A stretch of 64,000 bases of DNA from DAOUAG01 sp034432935 (GTDB taxonomy: Bacteria > Chloroflexota > Dehalococcoidia > SM23-28-2 > RBG-16-64-32), in assembly GCA_034432935.1 (NCBI GenBank), contig DAOUBD010000018.1, forward strand, positions 62,001 through 126,000, in the 5' to 3' direction. Both the position numbers and the translations under genes were made by a program. The notes under the pieces were generated by a model that was given only the letters and a program-made list of their open reading frames with translations, was not told the origin of the DNA and ran no database searches. Below, piece by piece: positions 43,361-50,219 of the stretch; the stretch's first letter is position 1, and every line of letters begins with the position of its first letter.

Positions 43361-44268
43361 GCCTGACGCCTCCCCGGCGAGGAGTTTGAGTCCGTTTGCC
43401 AGACGGCCTCCAGTACGGCCCACTGCCCAGGGTCTGCCCGCAGCCGGCGTTCGAACCGCTCCAGGAAGCGCAAGGTCCCGGTCCGCACATCCGTCTCAAA
43501 GTCGCCGCTGGGTTCGAGGATGAGGGGCTCTTCCATGTACGCTTCGATGATATACCTGTCGCGGCGCCGCGAAAACGAGGGTATCACCGCGGCTCCAGTC
43601 CGGAGCGCCACCTCCATAGGGCCGGTGGGCATGAAGGTTTCCTGGCCGCAAAAGGGAAGCAACTGCCGGGGACCCTCGATGTCGCGGTCGCCCATCAGGG
43701 CCACGACCCCGCCGGACTTGAGGGTCTTGATGACCCGTTTGACGCTGCCTACGCTGACGGGCGCGAAGGAGTGGCCTTGGCTGGCCCGGAAGCGGTCCAT
43801 GAGCTGGGAGAGCCGGGGCGGTTGCAGAGGCTCGGTGAGGGCGAAGACGTGCACGCCCAGGGTGGCCAGCCCCTGTACGGCCAGCTCCGGGTTGCCGAAG
43901 TGGGCGCTCATCATGATCACACCCCGGCCGCTGGCCACGGCAGGCAGAAAGTTCTCCTCGAGCCCATGGATCACCAGACGGCGGTGGAAGAAATCGTCGA
44001 TGTCGGTCCAGGGCAGATGGGCCACGTCGGCGTAATAGAGGGCCACGTTGCGGAAGACCTGCCGGGCCGCCCGGGCAATCTCCCGCCGCGGGGTGCCCGC
44101 GGGCATCACGTGGCGCAGGTTGTCCCAGACGTTGCGGCGTGCGCCCCGGGCCAGGTAGTAGGCGAACCAGGCGACGACCTCCATAACCCTATAGAGGATA
44201 GGCACCGGCAACCGGCCCAGGGTGTTGAATAGGATCAGGAAGGCCAGGTACTTCAGCGTCCCGCGCAC
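43357..44268 (-). CDS. LpxL/PatA-like lysophospholipid/glycolipid acyltransferase
   Basis: A 303-residue member of the LpxL/HtrB superfamily. The catalytic HX4E motif is HFGNPE (about residue 122), ALMGDRDIEG is the conserved second block and FMPTGPMEVALRTGAAVIP follows. One N-terminal helix attaches it to the membrane. In mycobacteria a protein of this family (PatA) acylates PI-mannosides and its gene lies between pgsA1 and pimA; here it leads the operon. AGGTGA precedes GTG 44268. A lipid A role is unlikely without other lpx genes, though I see only this window. Confidence 0.86.
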   Translation of the reverse strand: MRGTLKYLAFLILFNTLGRLPVPILYRVMEVVAWFAYYLARGARRNVWDNLRHVMPAGTPRREIARAARQVFRNVALYYADVAHLPWTDIDDFFHRRLVIHGLEENFLPAVASGRGVIMMSAHFGNPELAVQGLATLGVHVFALTEPLQPPRLSQLMDRFRASQGHSFAPVSVGSVKRVIKTLKSGGVVALMGDRDIEGPRQLLPFCGQETFMPTGPMEVALRTGAAVIPSFSRRRDRYIIEAYMEEPLILEPSGDFETDVRTGTLRFLERFERRLRADPGQWAVLEAVWQTDSNSSPGRRQA

Positions 44269-44409
44269 GAGCGTTCACCTGGGGCCATGATACCGCCGGG
44301 CCAACATCCCATGGCACATTACCAGCCGATGGGCCCTTGGAACAAACGGCGGCGGCTCCAGGCCCGCACCAGGGAGGCCGTTTTCCTTGTTTGGCGCCGC
44401 GCAATCCTC

Positions 44410-44415
44410 TACACT
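44410..44415 (+). promoter_or_regulatory. candidate -10 box of the lipoprotein gene at 44427
   Basis: TACACT 11 nt before ATG 44427; no Shine-Dalgarno. Confidence 0.3.
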
Positions 44416-44426
44416 GGGTCGCGGTC

Positions 44427-44909
44427 ATGCCTGGAAGGCTAATGCTTATCACAGTGGCTGCTGCCCTTTGGCTCCTGGCGGGCGCCGCCTGCGGCGGGGG
44501 CGGAAAGTCCGGAAGCCCCACCCCTGTCCCCACGGCCACGCTGGCCGGGACGCCCGCGCCGGAGACCCAAACGCCGGCCGCTGGCCAGACTCCCGGTCCC
44601 TCGGTCAGCCCGGAGGCCTCCGGCACGCCCAGACCGACGGCCCCCAGCGGCACCATCGCCGTGGCCCCGGCAGACCAAGCCGCATTCCTGGCCAAGTTCG
44701 CGGGTGGCACTATCGACTACGCCGACTGCGTGTTCGACCCCGCCACGTCGGCCACCAACTGCGGCGACAACGGCACCTACCGCATAGATCCCGTGCCGAG
44801 GGGCCAGGACGTCAGTTGCCGGGTGGGCCTGGTGAACGGCGCCCCCGTCCTGATCAACTGCACGAGCCAGGAGCCAGCCCAGTCCGTCTATTACGAGATC
44901 AAGGGATGA
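44427..44909 (+). CDS. Thr/Pro-rich lipoprotein of unknown function
   Basis: A 160-residue lipoprotein: signal with Cys22 (LAGAAC), a long low-complexity Thr/Pro/Ala spacer (about 28-75), then a small domain of about 80 residues with four cysteines (CVFDPATSATNC, VSCRV, INC) that may form two disulfides outside the cell. The domain is not recognised. It precedes sucC by 25 bp on the same strand but probably has its own promoter. ATG 44442 is an alternative start. Confidence 0.7.
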   Translation: MPGRLMLITVAAALWLLAGAACGGGGKSGSPTPVPTATLAGTPAPETQTPAAGQTPGPSVSPEASGTPRPTAPSGTIAVAPADQAAFLAKFAGGTIDYADCVFDPATSATNCGDNGTYRIDPVPRGQDVSCRVGLVNGAPVLINCTSQEPAQSVYYEIKG

Positions 44910-44934
44910 CTTAGAGAAGGGATCGGGAGGCGCA

Positions 44935-46110
44935 ATGAAGGTTCACGAGTACCAAGCCAAGGAGATCCTGGCCCGTTTCGGCGTGCCGGTGCCGCGGGGC
45001 CGCGTGGCGGAGACGCCGGAGCAAGCGGCCGAGATCGCTCGCGAGCTGGGGGTGCCGGTGGCGGTGAAGGCCCAGATCCACGCCGGCGGGCGCGGCAAGG
45101 GCGGCGGCATCAAGCTTGCTGCTGACCCCGGCGAGGCCCGCGCAGTGGCGGGGCAGATCATCGGCATGCGACTGGTGACCCACCAGACTGGGCCGGAGGG
45201 CCGCCTCGTCAAGCGGGTGTTGGTGGAAGAGCAGCTCCAGGTGGAGCGGGAGCTCTACCTCGGGATCGTAATCGACAACTCCATCGGCTTTCCCCTGGTC
45301 ATGGCCTCGGCGGACGGCGGCGTGGAGATCGAAGAAGTGGCGGCAAGGACCCCTGAGCGCATCCATAAGACGCCGGTAGACCCCACCGTCGGCTTCCAGC
45401 CGTTCCAGGGCCGCGCTCTGGCCTTGAACATCGGCCTGGGCGGCGATCTCATGCGCCCTGCCGCCTCCCTCATCGGCGCCCTCTATCGGGTGTTCGAGGA
45501 GAACGACTGCTCGTTGGCCGAGATCAACCCGCTGGTGGTGACCAAGGACGGCCGGTTGCTGGCGGCCGATGCCAAGCTGAACTTCGATGACAACGCCCTC
45601 TACCGTCACAAAGAGATCGCCGCCCTGCGCGACATCGATGAAGAGGATCCTTTGGAGGTGCGGGCCCAGGAGTCCGGCATCGGCAACTACGTGAAGCTGA
45701 CGGGCAATATCGGCTGCGTCGTCAACGGGGCAGGGCTGGCCATGGCGACCATGGATGCCATCAAGCTGGCGGGCGGCGAACCGGCCAACTTCCTGGACAT
45801 CGGCACTGTCAACGACGCTGGGCGCGTCGTCAGCTCCTTTCGCATCATCACCGAAGACCCCAATGTCAGGGCCATCCTTATCAATATCTTCGGCGGGATG
45901 GCCCGGGTGGACATCATCGCCCAGGGGATCATCGAGGCCCACCGGCAGATGGAGATCAGGGTACCGGTGGTGGCCCGGCTGGTGGGCACCAACGTCGAGG
46001 AGGGCGAGCGCCTGCTGCGGGAGTCGGGCCTCTCCCTGATCCGGGCCACGGACTTCGGAGAAGCTGCCAAGAAGGCCGTGGAGGCGGCTGCTGCCTCCAG
46101 TCGCGTCTGA
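44935..46110 (+). CDS. sucC: succinyl-CoA ligase [ADP-forming] beta subunit
   Basis: A 391-residue TCA-cycle enzyme subunit: ATP-grasp domain (1-240) beginning MKVHEYQAKEIL, with KAQIHAGGRGKGGGIKLA (nucleotide loop) and EINPLVVTKDG (metal site), then the CoA-ligase domain with FLDIGTVNDAGRVV and NIFGGMARVDIIAQGI. In SucC the segment FLDIGGxA is usual; here GT replaces GG. Partner sucD lies 1 kb downstream, with one unrelated gene between them that starts in the sucC stop codon (TGATG). Confidence 0.95.
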   Translation: MKVHEYQAKEILARFGVPVPRGRVAETPEQAAEIARELGVPVAVKAQIHAGGRGKGGGIKLAADPGEARAVAGQIIGMRLVTHQTGPEGRLVKRVLVEEQLQVERELYLGIVIDNSIGFPLVMASADGGVEIEEVAARTPERIHKTPVDPTVGFQPFQGRALALNIGLGGDLMRPAASLIGALYRVFEENDCSLAEINPLVVTKDGRLLAADAKLNFDDNALYRHKEIAALRDIDEEDPLEVRAQESGIGNYVKLTGNIGCVVNGAGLAMATMDAIKLAGGEPANFLDIGTVNDAGRVVSSFRIITEDPNVRAILINIFGGMARVDIIAQGIIEAHRQMEIRVPVVARLVGTNVEEGERLLRESGLSLIRATDFGEAAKKAVEAAAASSRV

Positions 46111-47120
46111 TGGCCCTAGCTTGCGCCCTGGCCGCCGTCGAGGACCTCCGGCATGCCCACCGGGCGTTGCTCGCCGTCGTGGACTCCCTCACCGATGAGG
46201 AGTGGTCCCGGCCCGTGCCCTACGGCGAGTGGACGGTCAAGGACCTGGTGGCCCACGTCATCGGCGACATGTCGCCCTCGGGCCCCGGCCTCATACTGTC
46301 CGGCGTCCTGACTCCCCAGTTCATCGCCGACACCTCCGCGACCTTCGACGTTCGGGCCCGCAATGCGGCGCTGGTGGAAGAGCGGCGAAGGTACACCAAG
46401 GAGGACCTGCGCCAGCTCCTCTTCGAGGCCCACGACGCCATGATCGAGGCGGCCCTCCGTCTTGACGAGTCCCACCGCCGCGTGCTGGACTACCCGGTGC
46501 CCATGGGCCCCGGCTACGAGCTACGGGTCGAGGATTGGCTGTGGCACGGCTACCACGACCGCCAGCACGCCGACGACATCCGGCGGGCGCTGGAGGTGGA
46601 CTACCGGCCTAGGGAGCTGAGGTTCCTGCCGGAGGTGGAGGGAACCTTTCGCGCCATGTTCCGCTATCGGGAGGGGCTTCTGCGAGCGATCTACTCCGTG
46701 GACGATCGCGCCTGGGACGAGCCCAGCCCGGACCCCGGCTGGACGAACAAAGACCTCTTGGCCCACGTGGCATCCAACGAACTGCGGGTCCACGTCCGCC
46801 TCCGCGGCCTCCTCGGTGAGGCGACAGAGGACGAGAGGGCTGCGGTGGACGACGTCGATGGCTGGAACCAGCGCCAGGTGGAGGCGCGCCGGCATCTCGG
46901 CGTCCGCCAGCTCGTGGACGAGATGGCGGCCAGCCGCTACCAGACGCTGCTCATCCTGGCGCGAGTGGGTCCCGACCACCTCCGCCGGCCGGTCGCCCTG
47001 AGCGGAGGCCGCACCTGCTCCCTCGTGGAGTACATCGACATGTTCACCGCGCACGAGTCTCTGCACGCCGGCCAGCTCGTCCCGGCGAGCAGAGCCAGAA
47101 GGGCTTTGACGTCACAGTGA
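46110..47120 (+). CDS. tandem DinB/maleylpyruvate isomerase-fold protein
   Basis: A 336-residue protein made of two DinB-like four-helix units. The first (about 1-155) has EWTVKDLVAHVIGD and WLWHGYHDRQHADD; the second (about 175-330) has GWTNKDLLAHVASNE and MFTAHESLHAGQL. The three spaced His typical of metal-binding DinB/MDMPI units can be traced in both halves. Many members use low-molecular-weight thiols, but no thiol pathway is visible here. ATG 46110 uses the last base of the sucC stop. Function unknown; placement inside the sucCD operon is unusual. Confidence 0.8.
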   Translation: MALACALAAVEDLRHAHRALLAVVDSLTDEEWSRPVPYGEWTVKDLVAHVIGDMSPSGPGLILSGVLTPQFIADTSATFDVRARNAALVEERRRYTKEDLRQLLFEAHDAMIEAALRLDESHRRVLDYPVPMGPGYELRVEDWLWHGYHDRQHADDIRRALEVDYRPRELRFLPEVEGTFRAMFRYREGLLRAIYSVDDRAWDEPSPDPGWTNKDLLAHVASNELRVHVRLRGLLGEATEDERAAVDDVDGWNQRQVEARRHLGVRQLVDEMAASRYQTLLILARVGPDHLRRPVALSGGRTCSLVEYIDMFTAHESLHAGQLVPASRARRALTSQ

Positions 47121-47145
47121 TCTCGCTGATTCCGGAGGCTGCAGT

Positions 47146-48033
47146 ATGTCCATCCTAGTCGGCTCCCACACCCGGTTGGTCGTCCAGGGCATCACCGGCC
47201 GCGAGGGGGCTTTCCAGACCAGGCGCTGCATTGAGTACGGCACCAACGTGGTGGCCGGCGTGACGCCCGGGCGGGGCGGCGAGACAGCGGAGGGCGTCCC
47301 GGTCTTCGATACGGTGGCCGAGGCGGTGGCCAAGACCGGCGCCAACTGCTCCCTCATATTCGTGCCGGCGCCCTTCGCCGCCGATGCCGTGTTGGAGGCC
47401 GCCTATGCCGAGGTCCCGGTCATCGTCTGCATCACGGAGGGCGTGCCCACGATGGACATGGTGCGGGTCCGGCGCTTCCTGCGCGGATCCGGCATCACCG
47501 TCATCGGCCCCAACTGCCCGGGGGTGATAACGCCGGGCGAGGCGCGGGTGGGCATCATGCCTGGCAACGTCTTCTCCAAGGGCCGCGTGGGCGTCATCTC
47601 CCGTTCGGGGACGCTGGTGTACGAGGCGGTGGCGCAGCTAACAGCCCGCGGCATCGGCCAGAGCACCTGCGTCGGCGTAGGCGGCGACCCCGTCATCGGC
47701 ACCACGCAGGTGGAGGCGCTGCGCATGTTCAACGAGGACCCCGGCACCGATGCCGTCGTCCTCATCGGGGAGATCGGCGGCCTGGCCGAACAGCAATCGG
47801 CCGACTACATTCGCAGCGCGATGAAGAAGCCCGTAATCGCCTTCGTGGCGGGCGCCACGGCGCCGCCCGGGCGGCGGATGGGGCACGCTGGGGCCATCAT
47901 CGTCGGCGCAGCGGGCACGGCGCAGGCCAAAAAGGAGGCGCTGGCAGCCGCTGGGGCGACCATCGTGGAGTCTCCCGCCGACATCGGAGCCGTGACGGAA
48001 CGCGTGCTGGCGGAACGCGGGCTCGCTGCCTAG
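47146..48033 (+). CDS. sucD: succinyl-CoA ligase [ADP-forming] alpha subunit
   Basis: A 295-residue subunit with a CoA-binding Rossmann domain (VQGITGREGAFQTRRCIEYGT) and the phosphohistidine domain. The phosphorylated His lies in RRMGHAGAIIVG, and IGPNCPGVITPGE and VGVISRSGTLVYEA are conserved segments. It works with SucC to interconvert succinyl-CoA and succinate with substrate-level phosphorylation. Starts 25 bp after the DinB-like gene. Confidence 0.95.
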   Translation: MSILVGSHTRLVVQGITGREGAFQTRRCIEYGTNVVAGVTPGRGGETAEGVPVFDTVAEAVAKTGANCSLIFVPAPFAADAVLEAAYAEVPVIVCITEGVPTMDMVRVRRFLRGSGITVIGPNCPGVITPGEARVGIMPGNVFSKGRVGVISRSGTLVYEAVAQLTARGIGQSTCVGVGGDPVIGTTQVEALRMFNEDPGTDAVVLIGEIGGLAEQQSADYIRSAMKKPVIAFVAGATAPPGRRMGHAGAIIVGAAGTAQAKKEALAAAGATIVESPADIGAVTERVLAERGLAA

Positions 48034-48133
48034 CCTCCAGGACGACGTCATGAGGCGCCCAGAGCCGGGGAGAGCGGGGTCACGCCCCGGGCAGACACGG
48101 CCTCGCGCGTTGCCGGACGGGCGCCGCCTCCCC

Positions 48134-48139
48134 TATACT
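48134..48139 (+). promoter_or_regulatory. candidate -10 box of the ferredoxin gene
   Basis: TATACT, with TTGCCG at 48110-48115 (18 nt spacing), 23 nt upstream of ATG 48163; AAAGGGG lies between. Confidence 0.4.
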
Positions 48140-48162
48140 GGGCTCACGAAAGGGGTAGTCTG

Positions 48163-48636
48163 ATGGCCTATAAGATCCTCGAGACGTGCATCGGCTGCAC
48201 CGCCTGCACGAAGCGCTGCCCTACCGATGCCATCAGCGGCGTGCGCAACAGCCTCCACATCATCGACCCGGAGCTCTGTATCGACTGCGGCGCTTGCGGC
48301 GTCGTCTGCCCTGTCGAGTGTATCGCCGATGGCGATGGCGACATCTGCAAGGGGTTCCCCCGTCGCGAATGGCCCAAGGCGGTAGTGATAGAGGAGAACT
48401 GCATCGGCTCCGGATGCGAGCTCTGCATCCAGATCTGCCCCTTCGAAGCGTTGGAGCTAGACACGTCGGGCGAGCGCGTGGGCGACTTCTTCGGCGTGGC
48501 CAAGGTCATCGAACGCCGTTGCACGGGCTGCCGCCTGTGCGAGCAGTCCTGCGGCTGGAACGCCATCTACATCGACCCGCCGCGGGAGGCGCTGAAGAAG
48601 CGCCTGTACGCCCCGGTGGAGGCGGCGGCAGGCTAG
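48163..48636 (+). CDS. ferredoxin with four [4Fe-4S] cluster motifs
   Basis: A 157-residue iron-sulfur protein. Cysteine sets: C9/C12/C15/C19 and C39/C42/C45/C49 (two classic CxxCxxCxxxCP), C80/C85/C88/C92 (with an expanded Cx4C) and C120/C123/C126/C130 (the last followed by Gly not Pro). C53 and C62 are extra. The N-terminal half is a standard 2[4Fe-4S] ferredoxin; the C-terminal half repeats it with changes, suggesting duplication. It may shuttle electrons among several oxidoreductases; the partner is unknown. Confidence 0.9.
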   Translation: MAYKILETCIGCTACTKRCPTDAISGVRNSLHIIDPELCIDCGACGVVCPVECIADGDGDICKGFPRREWPKAVVIEENCIGSGCELCIQICPFEALELDTSGERVGDFFGVAKVIERRCTGCRLCEQSCGWNAIYIDPPREALKKRLYAPVEAAAG

Positions 48637-48709
48637 CGGGCGCGAGCGTCTTCTCGCCAAGCGTCTAGCCGGACGGCGTCCCCTGCTATACTATCCTTGG
48701 CGCTTCAGC

Positions 48710-48801
48710 GGAGGGGTCGCATAGAGGCCTAGTGCGCCCGCCTGCTAAGCGGGTAGGGGGCGAAAGTCCCCTCGTGGGTTCGAATCCCACCCCCTCCGCC
48801 A
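48710..48801 (+). tRNA. tRNA-Ser (anticodon GCT)
   Basis: Class II tRNA of 92 nt: acceptor GGAGGGG/CCCCTCC, anticodon stem CCCGC/GCGGG around CTGCTAA (anticodon GCT), a long variable arm with GGGG/CCCC pairing, T arm GTGGGTTCGAATCCCAC, discriminator G and encoded CCA. TATACT at 48687-48692 may be its -10 box. Confidence 0.95.
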
Positions 48802-48914
48802 GATAAATTGAAGCTAATTGAAAAAGTTGGTTGTGAAGCGAGAACGAAAACTGCAAGGGTGTTGACGCACTCTGTAAGAGACTCGATAGGACGCCAAGAC
48901 CACGGAGGCATTCG

Positions 48915-49349
48915 GTGACCAAACTCAACCCATATCTGTCGCTCCCTGGCACGGCTGCGCAGGCGATTGAGCTCTACAAGAAAGTCTTCAGGGTCGAGCC
49001 GACGGTGGTGCAAAAATTCAAAGACATCCCTCCGCAAGAGGGCATGCCCGCGCCGTCTCCGGCCGGTGGCGAGCGGATTATCCATGCCAGTTTCCAGATC
49101 GGAGACGATGCGCTCATGATCTCTGATGCCCCGGAGGGACAGGACGATACCGTAATCATGGGCACACAAACCCACGTCTCGCTCCATCCGGACAGTAAAG
49201 AAGAAGCGGATCGCATGTTTGGCTTGTTATCCGAGGGCGGCGAGGTAACGATGCCAATGGCCATGCAGTTTTGGGGCGATTACTTTGGCATGTGCACTGA
49301 TAGGTTTGGCGTCCGTTGGATGATCAACTATCACGAGGAGAACAAGTAA
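48915..49349 (+). CDS. VOC/PhnB-like glyoxalase-fold protein
   Basis: A 144-residue PhnB-type VOC protein. It opens LNPYLSLPGTAAQAIELYKKVF, the usual PhnB beta-alpha start, and ends with GDYFGMCTDRFGVRWMINY. These proteins are often listed as 3-demethylubiquinone methyltransferase-like but few have known activity. GTG 48915 starts it. The gene and its upstream gap are visibly richer in A+T than the surroundings and follow tRNA-Ser directly, hinting at recent acquisition. Confidence 0.85.
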   Translation: MTKLNPYLSLPGTAAQAIELYKKVFRVEPTVVQKFKDIPPQEGMPAPSPAGGERIIHASFQIGDDALMISDAPEGQDDTVIMGTQTHVSLHPDSKEEADRMFGLLSEGGEVTMPMAMQFWGDYFGMCTDRFGVRWMINYHEENK

Positions 49350-49402
49350 TCACTACGTCGAGGGGGCAGGAAAGTCCGCAAGGTAAACAGCTGTAACGCG
49401 CC

Positions 49403-50122
49403 TCAGAGTTTGCCCTGAAAGAGGTCCAGAAGGGCTTGCCCAAAAATCACTAGCAGCACCACCCGCGTGGTCTTGCCGATGCCCACGGCCAGGAGAAAGC
49501 GCCAGAAGTTCATGCGCACGGCGCCGGCCGTGATACCGGCGAACTCGAAGAACGGGTTGGGGATAGCTGAGAGCGCCAGCAGGGTGGCGAAGCCGTAGCG
49601 CGCCATCAGCCAGTCTACCCAGCCAGCGGCCCGGTGCATCCAGCGCCCCATGCGGCCGCCCACCGGCATCGGCCGTTCCTCGGCCGCACCCCGCACTAGG
49701 GCGCCCGTGGCGTAGGCGGTGGACTCCGCCAGGGTCATCCCCAAGGATCCTGCCACAACGACCCCCACCGGGTTCAGGGAGCGGGAGCTAGCCACGATGA
49801 GGCCCTGCCCGGCGGCGGTGAGACCTGGCACAGGCACGAAGCCCGTGGCTGTGCCAAAGAAGTTGGCCAGGAAGATGCCGGGGTAGCCGAACGCCTCCAG
49901 ATCGCTCTGGTTCAGCCAACCGAGGGCGAACGGGATCGCTGTGCCGGCGATGAGCAGAACCAAGATAATGGCCACGGCGCCCAGCACGAGCCCCCGCGGG
50001 ATCTTCTCGGTAGGCACCCATGAGGGCGCGTCGAGGACGATCCGCCGGTGGGGGGGCTCCGGCAGGAGGCCGTCCTCTAAGGGAGGGTGGCCGTGCCCGG
50101 CCTCGAAAGCTTTCTCCGCCAT
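49403..50122 (-). CDS. VTT/DedA-like membrane protein
   Basis: A 239-residue membrane protein with a soluble N-terminal tail (1-45) and about five hydrophobic segments. The VTT (SNARE-associated/DedA) core is seen in FFGTATGFVPVPGLTAAGQG, LGMTLAESTAYATGAL and the Arg/Pro-bearing segment YGFATLLALSAIPNPFFEFAG. DedA-family proteins act in lipid flipping and membrane homeostasis. TATACT lies 18 nt before ATG 50122, flanked by an 8-bp inverted repeat. Confidence 0.82.
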   Translation of the reverse strand: MAEKAFEAGHGHPPLEDGLLPEPPHRRIVLDAPSWVPTEKIPRGLVLGAVAIILVLLIAGTAIPFALGWLNQSDLEAFGYPGIFLANFFGTATGFVPVPGLTAAGQGLIVASSRSLNPVGVVVAGSLGMTLAESTAYATGALVRGAAEERPMPVGGRMGRWMHRAAGWVDWLMARYGFATLLALSAIPNPFFEFAGITAGAVRMNFWRFLLAVGIGKTTRVVLLVIFGQALLDLFQGKL

Positions 50123-50128
50123 CTGATA

Positions 50129-50160
50129 TCGGTATCCCCCAGTATACGTCCAGATACCGA
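50129..50160. promoter_or_regulatory. inverted repeat around the VTT-gene promoter (possible operator)
   Basis: TCGGTATC (50129-50136) and GATACCGA (50153-50160) form a perfect 8-bp inverted repeat with a 16-nt spacer whose centre coincides with a minus-strand TATACT (-10, 50141-50146). The geometry suits a dimeric repressor. Inference. Confidence 0.35.
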
Positions 50161-50203
50161 GCGCTGTTACGTTCCCCTCGCCTAGCCCCCGGGGACCTCA
50201 TGC

Positions 50204-50209
50204 TAAAAT
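50204..50209 (+). promoter_or_regulatory. candidate -10 box of miaB
   Basis: TAAAAT ends 10 nt before the ATG at 50220; there is no Shine-Dalgarno. Confidence 0.35.
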
Positions 50210-50219
50210 CGTTCTCGTC

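Noticed and set aside
48802..49400. Attachment-site duplication of the tRNA-Ser 3' end
   Set aside because: No second copy of the tRNA end was found downstream and no integrase is present.
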